Shown: positions 44,792-52,509 of the stretch, piece by piece
Layout of the letters: each line of letters begins with the position of its first letter
Numbering within the stretch: position 1 is the stretch's first letter
Assembly: GCA_016841955.1 (NCBI GenBank)
Contig: JAENYE010000005.1
Span: 49,849 to 113,848, forward strand
DNA from: Methanobacteriota archaeon
GTDB lineage: Archaea > Halobacteriota > Methanomicrobia > Methanomicrobiales > Methanoculleaceae
Direction of reading: 5' to 3'
Length of the DNA: 64,000 nt
The notes under the pieces: model-generated
Databases searched by the model: none
Told to the model about the DNA's origin: nothing
What the model saw: only the letters and a program-made list of their open reading frames with translations
Position numbers and translations under genes: made by a program

Positions 44792-45585
44792 GTCCGGAGA
44801 ATCTCCATCGCTTCCTCTGCCGTGCGCCCTTCATGAATGATCAGCGCAGCGGCACGGATCAGGCGGTCTGGCGCCGAATGCTGGAAGGCGTTCCTCCCGA
44901 TCGATATGCCGGCGGCACCACCCTCCATCGCGCCCTCCACCAGGTCGAGGATCGCCGCATCGTCGGTCTTTGAGCCTCCGGCGACCACGACCGGCACCGG
45001 GCATCCCCGGGTCACCTCCCGGAACGAGTCCGCATCGCCGGTGTAGACGGTCTTGACGATATCGGCGCCGAGCTCCGCCGCCACCCGTGCCGAGAGTTTG
45101 ACGCTCTCGAGGTCGTGCTCGTCCGCCACCTTCCTGCCCCTCGGGTACATCATCGCAAGGAGCGGCATCCCCCACTCCATGCACGCGACCGCGACCTTGC
45201 CCAGATCCTCGAGCATCCTTGCTTCGGAGTCGGCGCCGACGTTGATATGCACCGAGACGCCGTCGGCGCCCATCTTCAGGGCGTTCGTGACGGTGTTCAC
45301 GAGCACCTTGTCGTTGGGGTCCGGGCCGATGCTGGTGCTCGCCGAGAGATGCATGATAAGGCCGACATCCCGCCCATGCCCCCGGTGCCCGTGCAGCGCA
45401 AGCCCCACGTGGCCGATTACCGCGTTTGCTCCGCCCTCGGCGACGAGGTCGATGGTCCTCCCGACGTCGACCAGCCCCGGGATGGGGCCGAGGGTCACCC
45501 CGTGGTCGAGCGGCACGATGATGGTCTTGCCGGTGTTCCGATCCATGATACGTTCCAGACGAATCTCTTTTCCTCTCATAACCAT
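44788..45585 (-). CDS. ADTH synthase / class I FBP aldolase family, copy 2
   Basis: A 265-residue paralog of the next gene with the same fold and key residues: PLDHGVTLGPIPGL, the catalytic Lys in ADIVKTVYTGDADSF, and AGISIGRNAFQ. Differences cluster in the loops (GHVGLALHGHRGHGRD instead of HKGMVKGGHRKHGKD), so it may make the keto-sugar partner (6-deoxy-5-ketofructose-1-phosphate) or act as FBP aldolase, as the two MJ proteins do. This division of labour is inference. It is the first gene of the operon; GGGAGG precedes its two candidate ATGs (45585, 45579). Confidence 0.92.
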   Translation of the reverse strand: MVMRGKEIRLERIMDRNTGKTIIVPLDHGVTLGPIPGLVDVGRTIDLVAEGGANAVIGHVGLALHGHRGHGRDVGLIMHLSASTSIGPDPNDKVLVNTVTNALKMGADGVSVHINVGADSEARMLEDLGKVAVACMEWGMPLLAMMYPRGRKVADEHDLESVKLSARVAAELGADIVKTVYTGDADSFREVTRGCPVPVVVAGGSKTDDAAILDLVEGAMEGGAAGISIGRNAFQHSAPDRLIRAAALIIHEGRTAEEAMEILRT

Positions 45586-45804
45586 AGTCCTCCCGGGTTC
45601 GAGTGAATAATCTCCGGGAATGATTTAAAACTGGGTAAAATAGCGATAGAACGCTGCCGCTCCGTCATTACGGGTATCGGCGGTCAAAAACTGGCGATTC
45701 GCTCCTGCGCAAGTGGTGGTTACTCCGTTAACCGAGGTAAAAGCAGTCACCGGCGAAAAAACATTCACCACGCATTGCCTATACCGTTCGGCGTTCTTAT
45801 ATAA
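45586..45804 (-). promoter_or_regulatory. Promoter/leader region of the aromatic operon
   Basis: On the minus strand a TATA (CTTATATAA complement, 45796-45804) and the 17-base motif GTGAATGTTTTTTCGCC (45768-45752) match the arrangement at 5193-5254. Nearer the operon, GTTTTAAATC (about 45623-45632) could act as a second TATA giving a 20-base leader. The first promoter would give a leader of about 190 bases in which a T6 tract could attenuate transcription. Which is used is unknown. The interval holds no gene. Confidence 0.45.
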
Positions 45805-45881
45805 AAATATGCCGGATTTCCGCGCGAGAGATGAACTCGGGCCAGGACCGGGTCCCCGGGGAAAAAAGTATGGTGATTGCC

Positions 45882-46370
45882 TTACTTCCGGCTCTTCTTG
45901 AACGATATGACATCGCCGACGGTCATGGTCACCCGGCCCGGCCCGCCTGTGGAGGTGCTGTCTTCGGCCGAGTCAATCAGCCTGATATTGAGCGCTTTCT
46001 CAAGTTTTCGCCGGACGTCGTCTTCGGGGATGAGGTCTCCCTTCTCGATCTTCTTGACCAGGATTTCACGCTCCTTGATCGCCCGTGCAAGGTCGAGAGC
46101 AGACCATCCTTTCTCTTCCCGTGCGGCCCGGATCCGGTCGGCATAATCGTCGACGATCTCTCCTTCCATCAGGTCAAAGACGTCCCGCGGCCTTCTCCGG
46201 GCCTGTGGGGCGGCGAGTCCCGGTTTCTTCTGCGGGGCACCTCTTCGTCGCGGTTGCTGGACTTCTGTACCGTGTTTCGCGCATCGAACGCAGACGCAGA
46301 GCTCTGCGCCCTCGATCTGGATGGTTTTCGACGGTCCTTGGATGGGAGCGCCGCATAGTTCGCACTGCAT
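45882..46370 (-). CDS. Multiprotein bridging factor aMBF1
   Basis: Archaeal homologue of eukaryotic MBF1. The 162-residue protein has an N-terminal zinc ribbon (CELCGAPI ... CVCVRCAKHG), a Pro/Arg-rich linker (about 40-60) and a helix-turn-helix (YADRIRAAREEKGWSALDLARAIKEREILVKKIEKGDL, about 75-125) with the C-terminal tail GRVTMTVGDVISFKK. It may bind ribosomes or transcription factors in archaea. The start is the ATG at 46370 (MQCELCG). It is divergent from PAN-1 across a 57-bp spacer. Confidence 0.94.
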   Translation of the reverse strand: MQCELCGAPIQGPSKTIQIEGAELCVCVRCAKHGTEVQQPRRRGAPQKKPGLAAPQARRRPRDVFDLMEGEIVDDYADRIRAAREEKGWSALDLARAIKEREILVKKIEKGDLIPEDDVRRKLEKALNIRLIDSAEDSTSTGGPGRVTMTVGDVISFKKSRK

Positions 46371-46427
46371 AAGTCTCGCAAACAATTTTATATTCATTTT
46401 AACCTATATAATTAATCGAGGAGACCC
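46371..46427. promoter_or_regulatory. Divergent aMBF1/PAN-1 promoter
   Basis: Only 57 bases separate the two divergent starts. The spacer is AT-rich with TTTTATATTCAT (about 46385-46396) and CTATATAATTA (about 46402-46412); the former suits the rightward gene and the latter, read on the minus strand, the leftward gene. A GAGGAG (46418-46423) precedes PAN-1. Confidence 0.6.
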
Positions 46428-47666
46428 ATGGGAGATATCGCTCGGCAGGCACCAGAGAAGGATACCGGTGAAGACATCTACCAGTATCTCCTAGAACGGA
46501 TTACGAACCTCGAAAACCGAAACCTGGAGCTACGCGAACAATTTCGCCAGATGGAGTCCGAGAAACGATACGTTGAAACCCAGAAGATCCGCTACGAACG
46601 CGAGCTGCGAAAACTGAAGAGTGAGATCGAGCAGCTCAGAAGCCCTCCTCTCGTGATCGGGACCGTTACCGACGTCATCGACAACAGCCGGGTGATTGTG
46701 CGAAGCAGCGCAGGACCGCGGTTTTTAGTCCGTACATCCCAGCTTATTGACCCCGATCTCCTCAAACCGGGTGTACGGTGCACGCTCAACCAGCAGTCCC
46801 TGGCGATCGTGGATGTGCTCCCCACAAGTTACGACGCGCAGATCTACGGCATGGAACTGGTCGAGTCCCCGGAGGAGACCTACGAGAATATCGGCGGCCT
46901 TGAACCGCAGATCGAGGAGATCCGGGAAGCCGTCGAGCTCCCCCTGACAAAACCGCAACTCTTCGAGAAGGTCGGCATCTCCCCGCCGAAGGGCGTGCTC
47001 CTCTACGGACCCCCCGGCACGGGGAAGACGCTCCTCGCACGGGCGGTAGCCCATCAGACGAACGCGCACTTCCTCCGCGTGGTCGGTTCGGAGCTGGTGC
47101 AGAAGTACATCGGTGAGGGGGCCCGCCTTGTCCGGGAGCTCTTCGACCTCGCGAAACAGAGGGCGCCGTCGATCATCTTCATCGACGAGATCGATGCTAT
47201 CGGGGCGCACCGGAACGACTCGACGACGTCCGGGGACCGCGAAGTCCAGCGGACGCTGATGCAGCTCCTCGCGGAGATGGACGGCTTCGACAACCGGGGG
47301 GACGTCAAGATCGTCGCGGCGACGAACCGGATCGATATCCTCGACCGCGCTCTCCTCCGCCCGGGCCGGTTCGACCGGATGATCGAGATCCCGCTCCCCG
47401 ACCACGCAGGAAGGCTTGCCATCTTAAAGATCCACACCATGCACATGAACCTCGGCGAGGACGTCAACCTCTCGGAGGTTTCCCGGCTCACGGAAGGCAA
47501 GAACGGCGCCGACCTCCGGGCGATATGCATGGAAGCGGGCATGTTCGCCATCAGAATGGAGCGCGACGCGGTCAACACCGACGACTTCATGAAGGCGATC
47601 GACAAGCTCGCGGTGGACTTCGACCGCCACCACTTCCACACCACCTTCGGCGAGATGTTCGCCTGA
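46428..47666 (+). CDS. pan: Proteasome-activating nucleotidase, copy 1 (C-terminus MFA)
   Basis: AAA+ unfoldase of the archaeal proteasome. The 412-residue protein has an N-terminal coiled coil (about 20-70, [19 protein letters not shown]), an OB domain ([22 protein letters not shown]), Walker A GPPGTGKT (about 194-201), Walker [12 protein letters not shown], and the second region of homology [16 protein letters not shown]. The canonical C-terminal HbYX motif is replaced: the protein ends GEMFA, with Phe in place of Tyr. A second copy at 49609-50781 ends MYT. The start has GAGGAG upstream. Confidence 0.95.
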   Translation: MGDIARQAPEKDTGEDIYQYLLERITNLENRNLELREQFRQMESEKRYVETQKIRYERELRKLKSEIEQLRSPPLVIGTVTDVIDNSRVIVRSSAGPRFLVRTSQLIDPDLLKPGVRCTLNQQSLAIVDVLPTSYDAQIYGMELVESPEETYENIGGLEPQIEEIREAVELPLTKPQLFEKVGISPPKGVLLYGPPGTGKTLLARAVAHQTNAHFLRVVGSELVQKYIGEGARLVRELFDLAKQRAPSIIFIDEIDAIGAHRNDSTTSGDREVQRTLMQLLAEMDGFDNRGDVKIVAATNRIDILDRALLRPGRFDRMIEIPLPDHAGRLAILKIHTMHMNLGEDVNLSEVSRLTEGKNGADLRAICMEAGMFAIRMERDAVNTDDFMKAIDKLAVDFDRHHFHTTFGEMFA

Positions 47667-47732
47667 AGGATACCTCTTTTTTGAATAACGGCTTGTCGAA
47701 CCGTATACGCAGCATCAACCCGTAGCCAGACG

Positions 47733-48326
47733 CTATGCCGTGAACGCCTCCCCCAGTGCCGAAAGGCGCTCCGGGGTAAGATCGCTCTTCAGGAGGCCGA
47801 AGATCAGGCGATCGTAGTACCCGTCCCTGGCATGCCAGTATTGCCGCTGGATACCCTCCAGGACAAAACCGCATCCCTCCATCACCCGCCGTGATGCCGT
47901 ATTATCGGCAACGGTGTCGCCGTTCAGCCGGTAACTGTCGAGCACGGTGAACGCGAAATAGACCAGAAAGGTGCAGGCCAGAGTGCCGTAGCCTCTCCCC
48001 CAGTAGATATCGTCGAGCTGGTAGCCGATCAAAAACGATCCGGGACTGAAATCGACCGGTAATAGCGCACACTGCCCGACGAAGTCCCCGGAATGCTCCA
48101 GTCTCACTGTGAACACGTGGTGATCCGGCGTTCTCCCCTCCGCGAGCGCTGCCTGCATCTCCTCGATCAGAGGGAGAAAATAGGATCGTGTGACCTCTTC
48201 TGTATTCGGTCCGAAAAACAGCCACCTGCAGACCGACTCCTTCGAGAGCATCCGGGATATATCGGGAAGGTCGTGCTCGGTGCAGTAGGAAAACCTCAGA
48301 TCTCCGCCGATCCAGCTGTGCTGCAT
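47733..48326 (-). CDS. GNAT family N-acetyltransferase (RimJ/RimL type)
   Basis: A 197-residue acetyltransferase with EHDLPDISRML near the N-terminus, HVFTVRLEHSGDFVGQCALLPVD, IGYQLDDIYWGRGYGTLACTFLVYFAF (acetyl-CoA motif A) and NTASRRVMEGCGFVLEGIQRQYWHARDGYYDRLIFGLL, the typical RimJ/RimL close. It likely acetylates a protein N-terminus or a small amine; unknown. It converges with PAN-1. Confidence 0.9.
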   Translation of the reverse strand: MQHSWIGGDLRFSYCTEHDLPDISRMLSKESVCRWLFFGPNTEEVTRSYFLPLIEEMQAALAEGRTPDHHVFTVRLEHSGDFVGQCALLPVDFSPGSFLIGYQLDDIYWGRGYGTLACTFLVYFAFTVLDSYRLNGDTVADNTASRRVMEGCGFVLEGIQRQYWHARDGYYDRLIFGLLKSDLTPERLSALGEAFTA

Positions 48327-48440
48327 GTATCAGTGTTCGATCTTCCCACATATAATGAAGAGAGACCTGAAACGAGGAGAGGCGCCCAGGCGGAACTACG
48401 TCTCCGTAGATGATTTGCAGCGGAGGGCATGAACACCAAT

Positions 48441-48664
48441 TAGTGCGAGTTGGAGACAAAGGGGAGTGCGAGCGTAGCGAGCATGAGAAACTCGAAGAGT
48501 TTCGAGGGGGGGCACGCCCCTCCCCACCTGACGGTGGTCGAGCTCCGCTCCTTCGAACCTTCGGTGCTCACGCTCCGGTTCTAACGAACCGTCGCGCTTC
48601 GGAACGTCGCACTCCCTGTCAGCCCCTCCCCAATGGCGATATCCAATGGAAATCCGTGCCAGGG
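48441..48664 (+). repeat. Foldback element copy R6a (right half with inserted array)
   Basis: Runs from GTTGGAGACA to TGGCGATATCCAATGGAAATCCGTGC. The core G/C hairpin is interrupted by an array flanked by GGAGTGCG (48463-48470) and CGCACTCCC (about 48608-48616), which are inverted. Hairpins are GAAACTC-GAA-GAGTTTC (48487-48503), CCACC-TGAC-GGTGG (about 48525-48538) and GGTTC-TAAC-GAACC (48577-48590). The left half of an element lies separately at 48775-48860. The gap 48665-48774 is unremarkable, with no gene. Confidence 0.8.
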
Positions 48665-48774
48665 ATGCGGATAAACAGGACTCCGTTTCCTCTTAACTAC
48701 GATTTTCATGTGAGACACATCTTGGCTCTGCAGATTAGCCTTGCCCAGATCGCATACACCCATCAACCGATTTA

Positions 48775-48990
48775 CCTAGACATCGCCACGCACTGCCCCC
48801 GCCCCCCCCCCGGGGCGGGGGAGGAGGCCGGAGGCCGGGCGGGGTGGGGGAGACACCCATCGCACTCCCTATTGTCCCTACAGCGAAGACTCGGTCTTCT
48901 CATGCTCGCTATGCTCACACAGCGAAGAACTTCGTTCTTCTTTATGTTCCCTTTGGTCACACAACGAAACCTTTCGGTCTTCACGAACCG
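48775..48990 (+). repeat. Foldback element copy R6b (left half) plus hairpin array
   Basis: Starts ACATCGCCACGCACTGCCCCC, has the C-run/G-run hairpin (about 48794-48821), GGCCGGAGGCC and GGGCGGGGTGGGGG (to 48850), then breaks into an array with GAAGAC-TCG-GTCTTC (48885-48899) and GAAGAAC-TTC-GTTCTTC (48924-48940). Its right end supplies the stop of the ferredoxin fragment. Confidence 0.8.
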
Positions 48991-49094
48991 GGCAGCATGA
49001 CGATCACGCCTTCGGGACATACATAGGAACACAGGCTGCACCCGTCACATCGGTCCGTATCGATCACGACTGCTTCTGCTTGCTCCCGCCACAC
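48981..49094 (-). pseudogene. Single-cluster ferredoxin fragment
   Basis: A 37-residue frame from a possible GTG at 49094 (VWREQAEAVVIDTDRCDGCSLC...) or only 28 residues from the GTG at 49067. It contains one CxxCxxCxxxCP motif (CDGCSLCSYVCPEGVIVM), enough for one 4Fe-4S cluster. Ordinary small ferredoxins carry two clusters in 55-60 residues, so this looks truncated. The stop codon TGA (48981-48983) lies in mini-hairpin array sequence, so the array may have cut the gene. It may also be a real mini-ferredoxin; no strong ribosome-binding site. Confidence 0.4.
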
Positions 49095-49098
49095 CGGC

Positions 49099-49542
49099 CT
49101 ACCCGGTCGGATACTCCTCTCTGGTGCACCAGACTTCGAGCACTGTATCCCCGGGCTCCGTACGGTCGGCATACGCCTCCGGCGTCGTGCCTTCGTCCAT
49201 CCATACGGTATCGACCAGATGGTCCCCGGGGATCCGGTAGAGGCATCGGTACTTCCACGGAGACACAGGCTTCACGTCCCGCTCGTAGATCTGCCGGGCA
49301 AGGCCGGACGAGCAGAATATGCCCTCCCCGGGCTCGAAGAGGACCTCCTCGACGTATCGCTGGATGTACCACCGGAGTTCGGAGGCGAGGGCAAGCGCAC
49401 TCCCGAGCGACGCCGTTCGGATGCGTATGCCGTACTCCAGCCTGTCGGGCTGATAAAAACGAAGGGCTCCCCTGCTGGTATCTGATTTGAGCAGGGTGGC
49501 GTAGAGGTCAACCCCCTCCGGCTGAATGAGGAGGACGTTCAT
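49099..49542 (-). CDS. Conserved hypothetical protein, possibly DUF5804
   Basis: A 147-residue protein starting MNVLLIQPEGVDLYATLLKSDTSRGALRFYQPD, with a helix (SALALASELRWYIQRYVEEVLFE) and a C-terminal half with YRCLYRIPGDHLVDTVW and TVLEVWCTREEYPTG. The pattern recalls short methanogen families such as DUF5804, but I cannot confirm it. It lies directly upstream of the ferredoxin fragment (4-base gap to the fragment's GTG), so the two may once have been one operon. No motif points to an activity. Confidence 0.7.
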   Translation of the reverse strand: MNVLLIQPEGVDLYATLLKSDTSRGALRFYQPDRLEYGIRIRTASLGSALALASELRWYIQRYVEEVLFEPGEGIFCSSGLARQIYERDVKPVSPWKYRCLYRIPGDHLVDTVWMDEGTTPEAYADRTEPGDTVLEVWCTREEYPTG

Positions 49543-49608
49543 TGCATATCTGGTGGGCCGGAGAGGTCGATAAGGTTTCCTCTAAAATCAGGGATGGAGG
49601 AATCCCCA

Positions 49609-50781
49609 TCAGGTATACATGCGGCTATCGGGTGCCGCCACCTCGCGCTTCACCTTCCTGATCGCCGCGAGGAAGTCTTCCTGGTCGACGGCATCGGCAT
49701 CCCGCCGGATCGCCATCATCCCGCCCTCGCGGCAGATCGCCTGCAGCTCCGCACCGGTGGTGTCCCCGGCGAGTTCTGCAATCCCGGGCAGATCCACGTT
49801 CCCGGAAAGGCTCATCTTCGCGGTGTGGATCTTTAAGATCTCGAGGCGTGCTCCGGCGTCGGGCAGCGGGACCTGGATGATCCGGTCGAACCGGCCGGGG
49901 CGGAGGAGAGCCGGGTCCAGCATATCGATCCGGTTGGTTGCCGCCATGATCCGGACGTTGCCGCGGTTCCCGAAGCCGTCCATCTCCGCGAGGAGCTGCA
50001 TAAGCGTTCGCTGGACCTCGGCGCTGCCGGAGGTCCCGTCGTTGGTGCGCATGCTCCCGATCGCATCGATCTCGTCGATGAAGACGATTGCCGGAGCGCG
50101 CTCCCGGGCGAGGATAAAGAGCTCCCGCACGAGCTGCGCGCCCTCCCCGATGTACTTGTGGACGAGTTCGCTCCCGGACATCCTGATGAACCGGGCCTGG
50201 GACTGGCGGGCAACCGCCTTTGCGATCAGGGTCTTTCCCGTACCGGGCGGCCCGTAGAGGAGGATGCCCTTCGGGGGCTCCACGCCCACGCGCTCGTAGA
50301 TCTCGGGTTTCGTGAGCGGGTACTCGACGGCTTCCCGGACCTCCTCGATTTCGTCCCTCAGGCCGCCTATCTGCTCGAACGTCACGCTCGGCTGTTCGTC
50401 AAGCTCCATGACCCTGACCCTCGCATCGTAGATATTGCCGATCGTCTTGACGATCGAGAGGGTGTTGTTCACCGCCACCTTCATTCCGGGCTTGAGGGTA
50501 CGGTGGAGTTTCTCGTTGACCGCGGTGACGTATTCCTGGTTGTTGCCCTGCTGCCGGAGATACACTTCTCCGTTCTCGAGCACATCAACCACAGCGGCAA
50601 CAAACAGCGGCACCCGTTTTAACTGGGCGTTCTCTTTCCTGAGTTGCAGGAGCTCTTTTTCCAGCAACTCATTTTTGAGTTTGTAATCCAGGATCTGCGC
50701 CTTCAGGTCCTGAATCTGGAGGGTGAGCATGTCGTGCTCGCTGCCAGGAGTGCTGCCAATGGTTTCGTCCATGTCACTCAT
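49609..50781 (-). CDS. pan: Proteasome-activating nucleotidase, copy 2 (C-terminus MYT)
   Basis: A second AAA+ proteasomal unfoldase, 390 residues. It has a coiled coil (about 18-55, MLTLQIQDLKAQILDYKLKNELLEKELLQL), an OB domain (LFVAAVVDVLENGEVYLRQ), Walker A GPPGTGKT (about 176-183), Walker [12 protein letters not shown], and [16 protein letters not shown]. It ends SRMYT, a normal HbYX motif for docking on and opening the 20S gate. It differs from copy 1 along its whole length, so this is an old duplication. It is divergent from the phosphomevalonate dehydratase subunit gene across 43 bases (50782-50824). A GGAGATCC precedes the start. Confidence 0.95.
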   Translation of the reverse strand: MSDMDETIGSTPGSEHDMLTLQIQDLKAQILDYKLKNELLEKELLQLRKENAQLKRVPLFVAAVVDVLENGEVYLRQQGNNQEYVTAVNEKLHRTLKPGMKVAVNNTLSIVKTIGNIYDARVRVMELDEQPSVTFEQIGGLRDEIEEVREAVEYPLTKPEIYERVGVEPPKGILLYGPPGTGKTLIAKAVARQSQARFIRMSGSELVHKYIGEGAQLVRELFILARERAPAIVFIDEIDAIGSMRTNDGTSGSAEVQRTLMQLLAEMDGFGNRGNVRIMAATNRIDMLDPALLRPGRFDRIIQVPLPDAGARLEILKIHTAKMSLSGNVDLPGIAELAGDTTGAELQAICREGGMMAIRRDADAVDQEDFLAAIRKVKREVAAPDSRMYT

Positions 50782-50824
50782 ATAGTTGGATCTCCAATCA
50801 CATTATAATGTGGTGGCAGTGACC

Positions 50825-51223
50825 ATGCAAGGCAGAAGCATATCCAGGGGTATTGCAGACGGAGAACTTCTCGTTTCGTCCGAACCCATATCGTTCCTCT
50901 CTGGTGTCGACCCGAATACCGGTACCGTCGTGGAGCACGGGCACCCGCTTGAAGGGCAATCCATCGCCGGACGCGTGCTGGTCTTCCCGTACGGGAAGGG
51001 ATCGACGGTCGGGTCCTACGTGATCTACGCGCTGAAGCAGAACGGCCTTGCCCCTGCGGCGATCATCAATACGGAGGCCGAACCGATCATCGCGGTCGGG
51101 GCGATCATCGCGGGGATCCCCATGGTCGACCGTCTCCCACCGGAGTTCTCCCGCCTCCCGCCCGGCACCCGGGTGACGGTGAACGGGGATACGGGCGAAG
51201 TCTCCTGCGACGGGGCCACATGA
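50825..51223 (+). CDS. Phosphomevalonate dehydratase small subunit (AcnX swivel, DUF126)
   Basis: The swivelling small subunit of the aconitase-X-type enzyme that dehydrates mevalonate-5-phosphate in the archaeal mevalonate pathway. The 132-residue protein has [25 protein letters not shown] and [22 protein letters not shown] (the swivel signature), then [28 protein letters not shown] 50825 is used. Its stop overlaps the DnaJ gene by 4 bases. The large subunit is not in the window. Confidence 0.92.
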   Translation: MQGRSISRGIADGELLVSSEPISFLSGVDPNTGTVVEHGHPLEGQSIAGRVLVFPYGKGSTVGSYVIYALKQNGLAPAAIINTEAEPIIAVGAIIAGIPMVDRLPPEFSRLPPGTRVTVNGDTGEVSCDGAT

Positions 51224-51660
51224 AGGCCGCTATGGAGACCTGCTACGATATCCTGGGCGTCTTCCCCGACGCCACGCCCGACGAGATCCGGGCGGCGTAC
51301 CGGAGGCTGGCGAAACAGTACCACCCGGACATCAACCCGGACCCGGGTGCGGGCGAGCGATTCATCGCCATCCAGCAGGCATACGAGACGCTGATCGACC
51401 CTGACGCGCGGGCGCGCTACGACCTCGCCCTCCGGGGCGGTGCCGGTTTTGCGCCGCATGGCCCGTTCCAGTGGTACCGTCCTGACGGGCAGACGGCGTG
51501 GACGCCGGGATTCTCGTGGCAGGGGCAGGTGCCGAGATCCGGAATCGGCCGGATTGGCGTTATACTCCTTCTCTTCTTCGGGGGTATCCTGATCGTCCTC
51601 ACGCTCGTTCTGTCGCTCTTCTTCCGCGCTGTTACGGGCGGCATGCGGCAGGACTCCTAG
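51220..51660 (+). CDS. DnaJ-domain membrane-anchored protein
   Basis: A 146-residue protein. Residues about 7-70 are a J domain ([34 protein letters not shown]...) with intact HPD, which stimulates Hsp70 ATPase. Residues about 105-135 form one transmembrane helix ([24 protein letters not shown]), so the J domain is probably tethered to the membrane. No Gly/Phe or zinc domain exists, so it is not DnaJ proper. The ATGA start overlaps the upstream stop. The link to the mevalonate subunit is only positional. Confidence 0.9.
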   Translation: MKAAMETCYDILGVFPDATPDEIRAAYRRLAKQYHPDINPDPGAGERFIAIQQAYETLIDPDARARYDLALRGGAGFAPHGPFQWYRPDGQTAWTPGFSWQGQVPRSGIGRIGVILLLFFGGILIVLTLVLSLFFRAVTGGMRQDS

Positions 51661-51811
51661 AACCTTTTTGACGGAGGGGGGCCCCTCCCGGCGACAACCA
51701 GCCTCGCGATCCGGATAACAGGGAGGACCTGTGCCTGCGCCGGGCAGGAGACGGGAAATCTTATCAGGTAAAACTGCCTTCGTGCCGGGTGATTATCGCG
51801 AGGTGAACGTG

Positions 51812-52204
51812 ATGCCTATGGAGAAAGTGAAACGATACCGGTGCAAATATTGCAACTATGTCTATTCCCCGCTACGGGGCGAGCCCCACCGCGGCGTTCC
51901 GGTGGGTACTGCGTTTGAAGACCTGCCGGAAGACTACGTATGCCCGGTCTGCGGTGCGACCGGAAAAGGACAGATCGGGAAGTGGGGGTTCGAGCCCTGG
52001 GAACCGACGAAGTACATCTGCAAGATCTGCGGCTATGTGTATGACAAAAAACGCGGCGAGCCTCTCCGCGGCTACCCGAAGGGTACCGCATTCGAAGACC
52101 TGCCGGAAGACTACGTATGCCCGGTCTGCGGGATGGACCCGCAGATCACGAGTTTCCACGGCCCGGTCGGCAAGTCGCAGTTCGACCCCATCATGGACAT
52201 CTGA
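51812..52204 (+). CDS. Double rubredoxin
   Basis: A 130-residue protein with two rubredoxin domains. Each has CxxC ([18 protein letters not shown]) and a second CPVCG, binding one Fe per domain. The two segments [17 protein letters not shown] are identical in protein and nearly so in DNA (38 identical bases at 51917-51954 and 52094-52131). It probably serves as an electron carrier, for example to a rubrerythrin or reductase; partner not in the window. The start at ATG 51812 follows GAGGTGA; a second ATG is two codons later. Confidence 0.93.
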   Translation: MPMEKVKRYRCKYCNYVYSPLRGEPHRGVPVGTAFEDLPEDYVCPVCGATGKGQIGKWGFEPWEPTKYICKICGYVYDKKRGEPLRGYPKGTAFEDLPEDYVCPVCGMDPQITSFHGPVGKSQFDPIMDI

Positions 52205-52509
52205 CCGGAGAGAAGACGGCCCGCCCCACCTCTCTCCCGGAACCGCATCGCACCGTGCATTGCCCCTGCAGCCTGCAGGAGGAACCCGGGCTCCGGCCCG
52301 GTGCATGGTTTTTGCGGCGGCACTCTTTTATGAATCCAGAACACCCACTATAGTCTAAACCCGCTTATCTACACAAACCGGTCCTTTCAAATACTGGCCG
52401 GCGCATCAATCCTAGAAAAACAACGGTTGCCTCCTCCACAGGCGACCGTCCAGAGAGAGTGCAGCGTTGAGTAATCGTGGAGTAAACGAGCAGCGGCAGA
52501 TGGTGTCGG
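52205..52509. other. Gene-free interval before the TPR gene
   Basis: Contains a C/G-rich hairpin (CCGGGCTCCGGCCCGG, about 52286-52301) followed by TTTTT near 52310, which could terminate the rubredoxin transcript, and weak TATA-like sites (CTTTTATGAATC, about 52325; CTTTCAAATAC, about 52384). No gene is supported. Confidence 0.4.
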
